Source: an uncultured Thiodictyon sp.
GTDB lineage: Bacteria; Pseudomonadota; Gammaproteobacteria; Chromatiales; Chromatiaceae
Length of the DNA stretch: 64,000 nt
NCBI GenBank assembly: GCA_903837595.1
Contig: CAILVI010000029.1
Coordinates: 1 to 64,000 of the forward strand
Reading direction: 5' to 3'
A model generated the notes under the pieces. That model was not told the origin of the DNA. It worked only from the letters and a program-made list of their open reading frames with translations, and did no database searches. Below are positions 1 through 8,004 of this stretch, piece by piece; within the stretch, counting starts at the first letter, position 1, and every line of letters begins with the position of its first letter. The translations under genes and the position numbers were made by a program.

Positions 1-1
1 C

Positions 2-253
<252 letters not shown>

Positions 254-254
254 T

Positions 255-359
255 ATGCGCATAAGCTATAACTGGTTGAAAGAGTACGTCGATCTGAAAG
301 AATCAATCGAAAGCTTGAGCGACATGGGTGGGATGGGTGGAATGGGCGGCATGATGTAA
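255..359 (+). pseudogene. pheT 5' fragment fused in frame to groL 3' tail
   Basis: ATG at 255 opens a typical PheT N-terminus (MRISYNWLKEYVDLKESI). Within about 20 codons the same frame becomes the Met-Gly tail typical of bacterial GroEL (DMGGMGGMGGMM) and stops at TAA 357-359. The 34-codon product therefore joins the start of one housekeeping gene to the end of another. Base composition changes at the join, around 305-325, where a HindIII hexamer (AAGCTT, 311-316) lies. A natural fusion of this kind is very unlikely. A chimeric read or clone, or a scaffolding error, fits better. The groL part is followed by a good terminator, so the right side looks like a genuine gene end. Confidence 0.75.
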
Positions 360-390
360 GTCGCCTGGCGTCACCGGTTTGGTGACAGAA

Positions 391-417
391 AGCCCCGCCT
401 CGGCGGGGCTTTTTTTA
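391..417 (+). terminator. Rho-independent terminator of groL
   Basis: An 8-bp perfect GC stem (AGCCCCGC / GCGGGGCT) with a CTCG loop is followed directly by seven Ts. It lies 31 bases after the groL-type stop codon. A weaker hairpin (GTCACC / GGTGAC) sits just upstream at about 369-385. Confidence 0.85.
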
Positions 418-441
418 TGGGCCGAAGGCCCTGAATCTGGT

Positions 442-470
442 TTGACGTCCGTCGCCCCGCCTATGCTAAT
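442..470 (+). promoter_or_regulatory. Possible sigma-70 promoter before the ATPase operon
   Basis: TTGACG (442-447) matches the -35 box at five of six positions. GCTAAT (465-470), after a 17-base spacer, matches the -10 box at four of six. It lies after the groL terminator and before the first possible start codons of the candidate defence operon. This is a match by eye only. Confidence 0.35.
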
Positions 471-500
471 GTGACTCCATCGCTGATCCAGGAGACGACC

Positions 501-590
501 ATGTCCGCCAACGTCCATTTCACCGGGTCAGTCGATCGCGTCTCCGGCGTCGACAGCAGTTGCCATCGGTGGACTTTGCTGCCGAAATAA
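501..590 (+). CDS. Possible 29-residue leader or gene remnant
   Basis: ATG 501 has a good AGGAG ribosome site at 490-494 and opens a short frame (MSANVHFTGS... ending TLLPK) that stops at 590. I recognise no family. It could be a short leader peptide for the operon downstream or the first codons of a gene cut by the insertion of that operon. The good ribosome site argues for translation, but the very small size keeps confidence low. Confidence 0.3.
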   Translation: MSANVHFTGSVDRVSGVDSSCHRWTLLPK

Positions 591-670
591 GGGGGTTGCC
601 AGGATTCCGGCAAACCGCGACAACCTCAGCGGGACATGAGCCATCCACCTTGATTCGAGCCAACCAAGCC

Positions 671-1939
671 ATGTTCAAATTGACCGGCCTCTCCGCTACC
701 GGCTATCGCTCCTTCGCCGAACCCCTTAAGTTGGAACTCAAGCCGTTGACCCTGCTGTACGGCCGTAACAACGCCGGCAAGAGTGCAGTGCTGCGATTAC
801 TGCCGATTCTTGCGGATTCCGTGGCCGACGACGCCGCATCGCCGTTCGAGATTGCGCGAGTGGCGGGTCCGGGAGCGAGTTTTCTCGATGTGGTGAACCG
901 AGGCAGTGGGCTCAAGCGCTTGAGCCTGACTTTGCATTGGAGCGATCCCGCCGGTCACCACTATCGCGATGTATTCCATCTCCGGTACATCGACGAGGCC
1001 GATGCCGTTGCTATTAGCGCGTTCGAGCTCATTGGGCCGGATGATCAGACCCAGCTAAGAGCCGAGGCGGAGCCATATCCAGATCAGGGCCGATACACGG
1101 TTACGCGGCCAGCCGATGATGCGGTGTCGATTGTGCCCGGTTTTGTCGGTCTCGTGCCGGCAGCGAATTGTGAGGTACTCGTCCTCAGGGGCCTGCGCGA
1201 ACGCCTGCTTGGTCTGCGGCGCAACATCCAATGGCTGCAATCGGTGCGCACGCGCTGGGGGCGCCTGGTGACCAAGACCGGCAGTCGACACCGCATGCTC
1301 GGCCCCGACGGTGCGCAGGCGGCTGAGATACTGTTGACGGACGAGCGCGTGTTCGAGGAGGTCGCCCGCTGGTACGCTGGGCATGATATCGGTCGGCGGT
1401 TGGACCAGGCCGCCGCCGCGGTCGGGCAGCCCATCCACCGGCTCTTGCTCAATCCCCAAGCAGGACCGATCCGAGACATTGACCTGCTGGATACCGGCGA
1501 GGGGATGATCCAGGTCTTGCCGGTCCTGGTCGCCTGCGCTCTTGCCCGCGAGCGGGGCGACGGCGCGATTCTCGCGATCGAGGAGCCGGAGAGTCACCTG
1601 CATGGTAATGCCCAGCAGGCCCTCGCCAACCACCTGTGCGAGATTGCGGCAGGGAATAAGCCACCCACCATCGTCGTCGAGACCCATTCGCGGATACTGC
1701 TGCTCGCTATTCAACTCGCGATTGCCGAAGACCGCCTGCCGCCCGAGTGCTGCCGCGCCTATTGGATCGACCAGGAGGCGAGCGGGGAGAGCATCGCAAC
1801 CAAGGTCGATTTCGATAGCCACGGCAGCCCCAAGGGCGGTTGGCCACCGGCGGCCTTTGTCGAGGATCAGGCGTTGGCCCGTCGACTATTGGATCAACAG
1901 TTGCAGGGCGGCGCGTTCAACTCACCATGCGGGTACTGA
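671..1939 (+). CDS. AAA-family ATPase (ABC/OLD-like, DUF3696-like C-terminus)
   Basis: This 422-residue protein has a Walker A loop YGRNNAGKS near residue 31. A Walker B strand ILAIEEPESHLH lies near residue 300, followed by a switch-like ETHSR near 337, the pattern of SMC/ABC-type ATPases of the OLD and AAA_15/AAA_21 group. The end (a GGWPPAAF segment near residue 390) resembles the DUF3696 cap. I chose ATG 671 because the N-terminal FKLTGLSATGYRSF strand of this fold begins there. The frame is open further upstream, but only from a TTG at 560. The last 13 bases overlap the next gene, so translation is probably coupled. With its TOPRIM-like and DUF262 partners it fits an anti-phage sensor ATPase, as in Gabija or PARIS. 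That role is inferred. Confidence 0.75.
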   Translation: MFKLTGLSATGYRSFAEPLKLELKPLTLLYGRNNAGKSAVLRLLPILADSVADDAASPFEIARVAGPGASFLDVVNRGSGLKRLSLTLHWSDPAGHHYRDVFHLRYIDEADAVAISAFELIGPDDQTQLRAEAEPYPDQGRYTVTRPADDAVSIVPGFVGLVPAANCEVLVLRGLRERLLGLRRNIQWLQSVRTRWGRLVTKTGSRHRMLGPDGAQAAEILLTDERVFEEVARWYAGHDIGRRLDQAAAAVGQPIHRLLLNPQAGPIRDIDLLDTGEGMIQVLPVLVACALARERGDGAILAIEEPESHLHGNAQQALANHLCEIAAGNKPPTIVVETHSRILLLAIQLAIAEDRLPPECCRAYWIDQEASGESIATKVDFDSHGSPKGGWPPAAFVEDQALARRLLDQQLQGGAFNSPCGY

Positions 1940-3036
1940 TCGAGCAGGAATTGTTCGGGCGACCGGAGGGCCTTTCGCTCCCATTCTTGGAGATCTTCGC
2001 GCTCGCCCGGGACGGCCGCCATACGTTACTGACCAAGCCAATTTTTCGGGATGGCGAGGATGGTCCGATTGCCGGCTGGCTGAACGTGTTGCCGGAGCCA
2101 GTTGTAAAGCGAGTCCGCCTAGTCTTTGAACAGGCACTTCAGAGTGCTGCCAGTCTACCCAGCGATACCGCGACTATCACGATTGCTGCGACCACCGATT
2201 GGCGCCGCGGGCGACTGACGCTGGCGCAAGCGATCCGGTTGTTGCGGATGCCCCTTGGATTGTTACTCGAACACCGCCGCACCGACCTGCGGTTCCTCCT
2301 CGCACTGGCGCCGCCGACCCAACGCCGACAGTTACAGGATGCATTGGACGCGGGTTGGATCGAGGTATTGAATGGCGGCGGGCTTGGGGACATGACCGCG
2401 CTGATCGAAGAACTGAGTGATCCTTCTTCTGAGACGCTCGTTCAGCGCGCCCGTCTCATGCGTCTATGGGTGATGTTCGACCGCGATAGCGATCTCACTG
2501 ATCGCGCACGCCCTTCACCGAATTCCGAGCGGTTGAAGGCTATCTGTGAAAAAGCTTCGAACGCCGTCGGTTCGCCCTGGCCCTTAAATCATTACCAACT
2601 CGGCCGTCGCACCATCGAAAATTACCTGCCCGAGCGATTGTTGCGACTTTGGCAGCAGGATGTCTCTGGTAGTAACAGAACCAAACGCCGCAAGACCATC
2701 GATGCCCTGAGCGATCTGAGAAAGACGTGGCCGGAAGCAGGGCACCAATACAACATGAAGCACGGCTTGGTCGGCGATCTGGGGGATGAACTGAGGACGC
2801 AGGTTCGGAAGCAAAACCGCGATGTCCGCGACCACGAACTCGATCCGTTATTCCAGCGCCTATCCGAGCAGGATCGCAAGGCGCTGCGAGACGGCTTCAG
2901 GTCTAAGATCGCAGACCTCTTCGACTGGGACCCTGGCGGCTACGAAGACGCCTTTCGCGCAGAATTCGAGCGCGGCCGTCGGCCAGACGAACCCACCCGT
3001 GAGGCAATTCTGAATTCCCTGTTCGCGAGGTTATAG
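1927..3036 (+). CDS. TOPRIM-like nuclease candidate, partner of the ATPase
   Basis: This 369-residue protein starts inside the end of the ATPase gene (13-base overlap). Its clearest motif is MFDRDSD near residues 183-189, the DxD signature of TOPRIM folds. It is preceded by a Gly-rich turn (GGGLGDM, near 150) and followed by RRTIENYLP near 227-235. An Arg-x-x-x-Glu segment followed by a tyrosine and leucine is also seen in TOPRIM-like DUF4435/AriB-type and OLD-type effectors. The first 120 residues show no motif I know. The expected activity is nicking or cleavage of nucleic acid when released or activated by the ATPase. Catalysis is inferred from the DxD motif and the gene partner; no family-wide similarity can be proven here. 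Confidence 0.6.
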   Translation: MRVLIEQELFGRPEGLSLPFLEIFALARDGRHTLLTKPIFRDGEDGPIAGWLNVLPEPVVKRVRLVFEQALQSAASLPSDTATITIAATTDWRRGRLTLAQAIRLLRMPLGLLLEHRRTDLRFLLALAPPTQRRQLQDALDAGWIEVLNGGGLGDMTALIEELSDPSSETLVQRARLMRLWVMFDRDSDLTDRARPSPNSERLKAICEKASNAVGSPWPLNHYQLGRRTIENYLPERLLRLWQQDVSGSNRTKRRKTIDALSDLRKTWPEAGHQYNMKHGLVGDLGDELRTQVRKQNRDVRDHELDPLFQRLSEQDRKALRDGFRSKIADLFDWDPGGYEDAFRAEFERGRRPDEPTREAILNSLFARL

Positions 3037-3039
3037 CCC

Positions 3040-4722
3040 ATGGCCGGACTCTTTGAAACGCCACAGGTGCCACGGCTGCCAAGCCTGCTGGCCGAGGTCC
3101 GCAGCGGGGCTATCCTGATCCCGGATTTTCAACGCCCATTGGAATGGGATGATGATCGGCGCCTGACGCTACTGGACAGCGTAGATAAGCAGATGCCGAT
3201 CGGCGCCTTTTTGGTCTGGCGCACCCGAACCCACGCATTGCGCTGTCTCGATAGCCTCGGCGCATTCAAGTTGCCGACGACGCCTGGCGAGCAAATCCCA
3301 CATGCCTATCTGCTCGACGGCCATCAGCGTCTCGCAACGCTATTTGCGGCCCTGACCTGGACGGATGACCCCAAGCCGCTGCGTGACCAGGGTATGCGTT
3401 GGCCGATCTACTACGACCTTGAGCCCGATCCCAAGGATCGAGCGTTCCGCTTCTTCAGTCGCAAAGGTGAGCCGCCGGTGACTTGGCTACCGCTCTATGC
3501 GTTACTCGATCCCAAACGACTCTTTGAGCATCAGAAGCGATTGCTGGGCGCGAACAAGGACGCGGCCGCCCAAGTCGCCGAGGCTTTAGCCGAACGTTTC
3601 AAAGATTATCAAATCCCTGTCGTGCCGCTGGTCAGCGAAGACCTTTCGCTCGTCACGGAGAGCTTCGTGCGGGTCAACAGCGGCGGTAAGGCGATGAGCG
3701 AAACCTATATGGTGCGCGCCTTGGCCTATGCGGGCGGCTGTGATATTGCGGGAAAGATACAGTCCTTGCGTGATGAGTTGGCCGCGGACGGATGGGGCGG
3801 CATTGAGGATCAGGTCTTGCTGAACGTCCTGAAGGCGCGTTGGGGATTGCATATTTATGATACAGAGCCACGGACACTAAATGATCGGGTCAAGAAAGAC
3901 GGCTGCGATCAAACGTTTAAGGAGCTCGGCCACTCAGTCCGTTGGGCGATTGAGTGCCTCGCGGAATTTAGCGTGCGAGGCCCTCGTGCCTTGCCCTATG
4001 CGACGCAGTTGGTAGGCATTGCGGAACTCGGTCGTCGGCTTGGGCAAATTCCTTTGGACCTGGAGCAGCGTGAACGGCTGCGCCGCTGGTTTTGGGCGAC
4101 GACCTACGGTGAATATTTTACCGGCATGCCCGGAAACCGCATTGCCGATGCGATCGACTATCTATACACCGTGATTGCCGACGGCGGTGACCCAATCCCG
4201 CCGGATCTGGCGCGCCAGGTGGCGCCGATTGGGGTATTCAACTATCGGGCGACGCGAAGCAGAGCGCTGATGCTGCTGACAACACTCTCGATCGACGATG
4301 ACCGCATTCGCGTGCAGACCCAGCGCGCTTTGGGCGAGTTGGGCAACGAGACGGTGCAGCGGCTTTTTACTTCCGCGGAGGCGACTCGCCCGGAGAACCG
4401 TGTTGCCGCGTTGCCTGAAGAATTCAGCGCATTACGCCATGAGCTTAATCCTTCTGCTTCTTCGTGTCGGCCTGTCTTGTTTGATGTAGAAGCTGCATCA
4501 AATGATGACTTGCAGAAGAGACACCAAAGGGTTCTTTCCCGCTATCTCCTCCCGGACCACGCGCCGACTACACTCAGAATATTCGGCAAGGATGAAGTGT
4601 TCGCAGTTAACAACGTTCTGGGCGGGCGTCGAGCTATAATGGACTCGCGGGAGCGGGAATTCCTGGCAACAATCGGTCTGGAGCTGCGTGATAGCGACGA
4701 GACAACCGAAGCTGGAAGTTAG
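3040..4722 (+). CDS. DUF262 (ParB/Srx-like) domain protein
   Basis: This 560-residue protein starts 3 bases after the TOPRIM-like gene. The DUF262 core is clear: IPDFQRPLEWDDDRR near residue 27, then PIGAFLVWR, and LLDGHQRLATLF near 91, where His replaces the more common Gln of DGQQR. DUF262 proteins (GmrSD, SspE, BrxU) are NTP-dependent DNA-targeting enzymes or sensors, often in phage defence. They usually carry an HNH (DUF1524) half. Here the C-terminus (LGGRRAIMDSREREFLA) shows no obvious HNH motif, so it may rely on the TOPRIM-like partner for cleavage. The three genes are packed as one operon. Confidence 0.75.
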   Translation: MAGLFETPQVPRLPSLLAEVRSGAILIPDFQRPLEWDDDRRLTLLDSVDKQMPIGAFLVWRTRTHALRCLDSLGAFKLPTTPGEQIPHAYLLDGHQRLATLFAALTWTDDPKPLRDQGMRWPIYYDLEPDPKDRAFRFFSRKGEPPVTWLPLYALLDPKRLFEHQKRLLGANKDAAAQVAEALAERFKDYQIPVVPLVSEDLSLVTESFVRVNSGGKAMSETYMVRALAYAGGCDIAGKIQSLRDELAADGWGGIEDQVLLNVLKARWGLHIYDTEPRTLNDRVKKDGCDQTFKELGHSVRWAIECLAEFSVRGPRALPYATQLVGIAELGRRLGQIPLDLEQRERLRRWFWATTYGEYFTGMPGNRIADAIDYLYTVIADGGDPIPPDLARQVAPIGVFNYRATRSRALMLLTTLSIDDDRIRVQTQRALGELGNETVQRLFTSAEATRPENRVAALPEEFSALRHELNPSASSCRPVLFDVEAASNDDLQKRHQRVLSRYLLPDHAPTTLRIFGKDEVFAVNNVLGGRRAIMDSREREFLATIGLELRDSDETTEAGS

Positions 4723-5077
4723 CATTTTTCGTAACCGCTGCGTGCCCCCAAGTCGGATAAAGTGGTCCGAAAATAGGTCGTTGGGGGATGTCCAGTGCGG
4801 AGTATGTGTAATTTATGGGATAAGGAGCCAGCGCATAGATCGGGTTACGCGCGGGCATAAGGGACCAGGGTCGGATACTTTTCCTGGTTCCGGCTTGCAA
4901 CGTGCGAGCAAGCGGGGAGCATGCGGTCCATGCCCAAAGCGCATCAATTTTGAACGATGCCGGTGATAGTAAGAGTGGGCGGAAAGCGCGTCGAGTGCCT
5001 AAAGTAAACGCTGTTTAACCAAGATTGGGAAATCCCCCGACGAGGAAGGTACCGCAGTACGGCGAATCGATGAAGCC
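4723..5077. other. Intergenic stretch after the defence operon
   Basis: No gene is supported here. The only structure I see is a 7-bp inverted repeat, CCCCCAA (4745-4751) and TTGGGGG (4781-4787), with a 29-base loop and no T-tract. The short frames crossing it have no protein-like character. Confidence 0.5.
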
Positions 5078-5407
5078 TCAGGACACCAACTCACGCAAAA
5101 CCTCCGGGTGACGCTCGGCCACCTTGAGCAGCGTCTTGGCTGCGCCGGAGGGCTCGCGGCGACCTTGTTCCCACTCCTGCAGGGTGCGCTTGGACACCCC
5201 TAGGAGCGTGGCGAACTGAACCTGGGACAATTGTGAAATCACCCGTGCCCTGGCCACCGCCGATTCGATCACCCGACCGTCGCGCGTCACCACTGACACC
5301 CGTCCGACGTTGCCCGCCTGCAACTGGCGGATCGATTCCAGTAATTCGCCGTCGAGATCGCGATCGGCATCGCGCGCCAGCAATTGGGCTTCAGTCAATT
5401 TCGGCAT
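5078..5407 (-). CDS. HigA-type antitoxin, XRE-family helix-turn-helix
   Basis: This 109-residue protein has a Cro/CI helix-turn-helix at about residues 61-88 (SQVQFATLLGVSKRTLQEW, then a Gly-Arg-Arg turn). It has a charged N-terminal arm and the short C-terminal helix typical of HigA/NadS-type antitoxins. Such proteins neutralise a RelE/HigB-family RNase toxin and repress the shared promoter. Its start overlaps the remnant of its own toxin by the usual few codons. Because that toxin is destroyed, the antitoxin appears to be a solitary survivor. It may still act as a repressor or protect against related toxins. Confidence 0.82.
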   Translation of the reverse strand: MPKLTEAQLLARDADRDLDGELLESIRQLQAGNVGRVSVVTRDGRVIESAVARARVISQLSQVQFATLLGVSKRTLQEWEQGRREPSGAAKTLLKVAERHPEVLRELVS

Positions 5408-5521
5408 GATCGGCCATCTCCCGCAACAGGTTCAGGGCCGCTGCAGATCCGCCAGATCTGAGTCGTTAAAATAATCGGCGGCAAAGCGGGTAAAGCCAGG
5501 CAGTTCGATGAACGTGTACAT
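5391..5521 (-). pseudogene. RelE/HigB-type toxin gutted by internal deletion
   Basis: From ATG at 5521 the minus strand reads [18 protein letters not shown] and continues to an early TGA at 5432-5434. That is a typical N-terminus of RelE/HigB toxins paired with HigA. A second frame directly downstream encodes AALNLLREMADHAEID and ends at TGA 5391-5393, overlapping the antitoxin start. That looks like the natural toxin C-terminus. Roughly two thirds of the gene is missing between the two pieces, with a shift of frame. The toxin must be inactive. Confidence 0.72.
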
Positions 5522-5564
5522 AGGCGGAATTGTACGTCCTCCGCGGCGGTTCGCACAGGCCTAA

Positions 5565-6123
5565 GGCACCTCCCTGCACAACGAGCTGGACGTGGTGGAG
5601 GGCATGCAGTTCGATCGCGGCTACCGCTGCCCCTACTTCATCAACAACCAGCAGGGCCAGAGCGCCGATCTCGAGACGCCCTACGTCCTACTGCACGACA
5701 AGAAAATCTCCAAATCGACGGCGCCGGCTCCGAGTCCGACATCAAGGCGCGCTGCGAGCAGATCCGCAGCCAGGTCGAAGAGACCAGCTCCGACTATGGC
5801 AAGGAGAAGCTCCAGGAGCGTCTGGCCAAGCTGGCCGGCGGCGTGGCCGTCATCCAGGTTGGCGCTGCCACCGAGATGGATATGAAGGAGAAGAAGGGGC
5901 GCGTCGAAGACGCCCTGCCACCCGTGCCGCGGCTGAGGAAGGCATCGTCCCCGGCGGCGGTGTCGCCCTGGTGCGTGCGCTCAAGGCCATCAAGGATCTG
6001 AAGGGCGCCAACCATGACCAGGGCGTCGGCATCGCTATCGCCTGCCGTTCCATGGAAGTGCCGCTGCGTCAGATCGTTGCCAACGCTGGCGACGAGCCGT
6101 CCGTGGTCCTGCAGAAGTTGGTG
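5565..6123 (+). pseudogene. groL: Broken groL (chaperonin GroEL) copy
   Basis: All three frames are needed to read GroEL here. Frame one gives [19 protein letters not shown] and HDKKIS (5565-5712). Frame two resumes at [17 protein letters not shown] and continues through [19 protein letters not shown] (5714 to ~5925). Frame three gives [19 protein letters not shown] and ends near [10 protein letters not shown] (~5928-6121). Compared with the known GroEL layout, about 100 codons of the apical domain are missing at the first shift and about four bases at the second. Both ends of the gene are absent. The missing C-terminal tail resembles the orphan tail at 321-359, 5 kb upstream. Confidence 0.85.
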
Positions 6124-6174
6124 TCTGCCGGCCTGTCTCTGCGTGGCTGACGGTTCACCGACCTGCACGACTAA

Positions 6175-6221
6175 CCTGCTTGCCCGGCGGCCGCAGCGCG
6201 CCTAAGATCGGCACGCTATCC
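6175..6221. repeat. 47-bp interspersed repeat, copy 1
   Basis: It matches 9846-9892 at 40 of 47 positions by eye, including an uninterrupted 17-base core (CGCGCCTAAGATCGGCA). It lies just after the groL remnant. Confidence 0.6.
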
Positions 6222-6396
6222 GGTCCGGCTGGTTGAATTTCCGATCATTACAATGCTGACGAAAGACACTATTTTCGCTGTGCTGCGCGCGTAGAAATCC
6301 CGTCTTGCGCAGGAATACAATGCGAAGTTCCGAGTTCGCGAAGATGCCGAACAGGCCGACCGAGGTTCGCGAGAAAGACCACTCTGTGAGAGGACG

Positions 6397-6633
6397 ATGA
6401 TGGGCACCAACACCGCACGGGTTTTCGACGACGCACTGGCACTGCCGGTAGACCAGCGGCTTGAACTCGTCGATGTACTGCTCGGCAGTCTGAACTCACC
6501 GATTGATCCGGTGATCGAGCGTCTCTGGGCTGAAGAGGCGGAACGTCGCGTCGCTCAGATTGACTCGGGGGAAGCGGGCTTGATCGATGGAGAAGAGGCG
6601 TTCAGCAGGCTGCGCGCGAAATACCGGGGATGA
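6397..6633 (+). CDS. Addiction module antitoxin (TIGR02574-type)
   Basis: This 78-residue acidic protein has the ALPVDQRLELVDVLLGSL segment followed by a charged C-terminal helix (EEAFSRLRAKYRG). That layout is typical of the small TIGR02574 addiction-module antitoxins that precede ParE/RelE toxins. A GAGAGGA ribosome site lies just upstream of the double ATG at 6397. The stop codon overlaps the toxin start by 4 bases (ATGA), so the two are translationally coupled. It should bind and neutralise the toxin. Confidence 0.85.
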   Translation: MMGTNTARVFDDALALPVDQRLELVDVLLGSLNSPIDPVIERLWAEEAERRVAQIDSGEAGLIDGEEAFSRLRAKYRG

Positions 6634-6923
6634 AGTTCTTTCTGCATGAGGCCGCGGAGAGTGAACTCGATCATGCCGCAGCGTATTACGAGTCCTGCCG
6701 CGTGGGGCTGGGAATCGAGTTTGCCGAAGAGGTTTACCGAGCGGTGTCGCTGGCAGCGGCCTTCCCCGATGCCGGTAGCCCGTGTTCAGAGAATACGCGC
6801 CGACTGCTGGTGCGGCGGTTTCCGTTCGGGGTGATCTATCGAGTCAAAGGCCAGATGGTGGAGGTCCTCGCCGTCGCTGACCTGAGACGGCATCCCGGCT
6901 ATTGGCGGGATCGGATGATTTGA
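6630..6923 (+). CDS. ParE/RelE-family toxin
   Basis: This 97-residue protein has the ParE/RelE fold signature: an N-terminal helix hairpin (HEAAESELDHAAAYYE), FAEEVYRAVSLAAAFPDAG, and the C-terminal strands RRFPFGVIYRV, VEVLAVADLRRHPGYW. The RRHPGYWRDR ending is usual in ParE toxins that poison gyrase, though RelE-type mRNA cleavage cannot be excluded. The gene is intact and sits four bases inside its antitoxin, in contrast to the destroyed toxin 1.1 kb upstream. Confidence 0.88.
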   Translation: MKFFLHEAAESELDHAAAYYESCRVGLGIEFAEEVYRAVSLAAAFPDAGSPCSENTRRLLVRRFPFGVIYRVKGQMVEVLAVADLRRHPGYWRDRMI

Positions 6924-6936
6924 GGCCAAGTCCCAC

Positions 6937-8001
6937 ATGAACCCCGCCATCCAACTCACCCTCAGCCAAGCCTTTGAGTTCCTGCTGAACGTCGCCGTGG
7001 TGCGCCCGGTGTTCCTGTGGGGCGCGCCGGGCATCGGCAAGACCGCCCTGGTCAACCGCTTCGCCCAGGAACTGGGGCTTGAATGTGTGTCCTTGTTGGG
7101 GAGCCAACTCGCCCCTGAGGACCTGCTGGGGGTGCCCCAGATCGACGGCGATTGCTCGCGCTTTTTCCCGCCGGCCAACATCGTGCGCCGGGAGCCGTTC
7201 GTGCTGTTCCTGGATGAACTCAATGCTGCCAGCCATGAGATCCAGAAGGCCTTTTATTCGCTGATCCTGGATCAACGGGTGGGCGAGTATCGCTTGCCGA
7301 AGGGCACCCTTGTCATCGGCGCCGGTAACCGCGCCAAGGACGCGGCCATCGTCAAACCCATGCCCTCCGCGTTGATCAATCGTCTGGCGCATATCCATTT
7401 GCGCGCCGATCATCGGCAATGGCTGGATTGGGCGGTCAATCAGGGCGGTATCCACCCCTGGGTGATCGAGTACATCCAATTGCGCCCGGACCATCTCTGG
7501 AGCGAGCCGCCCAAGCATGAGGAGCCGTTTTCCACGCCGCGCTCCTGGCACATGCTCTCCGACGCGCTGCATTCGTTCAGCGGCACCATTGACAACACCT
7601 TGCTGGAGGCCCTGGCCTTCGGTTTGCTCAGCCCGCCGCACGCCGGCCAGTTCAAGGGGTTCCTGAAGCAAGTCCAACAGAAGCATACCCTCGCCGCCAT
7701 CCTCAAGGGCGATGCGCATTGGCCGGATGCGCCCGGTGATCGCGACATCCTCTATTTTCTGGCGCAGTCGCTGCGCGGATTACTGCGTAAGGAGTTGCCG
7801 CAGGACGACGCCGACCGGCGCGGCGAACACCAGCAATTGGCCATCCGCGCCAAGGACCGGCTCAAGGAGCTGGCCCGCATCAGCGTGGAAATCGCCCAGT
7901 CGGTGTTGGCGGAAGACGATGAGGGGCGCCGCCTGCCGACCTGGTTCCTGGTGGAGGTGGCCCGCGACCTGCCGCGGCTGGCCGGACACGACAAGGCCTG
8001 A
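6937..8001 (+). CDS. MoxR-like AAA+ ATPase (AAA_5)
   Basis: This 354-residue ATPase has Walker A GAPGIGKTALV near residue 29 and Walker B VLFLDELNAA near 89. A GAGNRAKD sensor segment and an arginine-finger-like stretch (PSALINRLAHIHL) follow, all typical of the dynein-related AAA_5/MoxR group. MoxR ATPases remodel or load cofactors into a VWA-domain partner. The partner is the next gene, three bases downstream. The pair sits beside a toxin-antitoxin module in an accessory region, so a role in stress or defence is possible but not shown. Confidence 0.82.
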   Translation: MNPAIQLTLSQAFEFLLNVAVVRPVFLWGAPGIGKTALVNRFAQELGLECVSLLGSQLAPEDLLGVPQIDGDCSRFFPPANIVRREPFVLFLDELNAASHEIQKAFYSLILDQRVGEYRLPKGTLVIGAGNRAKDAAIVKPMPSALINRLAHIHLRADHRQWLDWAVNQGGIHPWVIEYIQLRPDHLWSEPPKHEEPFSTPRSWHMLSDALHSFSGTIDNTLLEALAFGLLSPPHAGQFKGFLKQVQQKHTLAAILKGDAHWPDAPGDRDILYFLAQSLRGLLRKELPQDDADRRGEHQQLAIRAKDRLKELARISVEIAQSVLAEDDEGRRLPTWFLVEVARDLPRLAGHDKA

Positions 8002-8004
8002 GCC

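Noticed and set aside
1055..1822. Minus-strand frame inside the ATPase gene
   Set aside because: Walker motifs and the conserved end lie on the plus strand. The minus frame is a shadow.
4745..4787. CCCCCAA/TTGGGGG inverted repeat as a terminator or IS end
   Set aside because: The loop is 29 bases long, there is no T-tract and no transposase or target duplication is visible.
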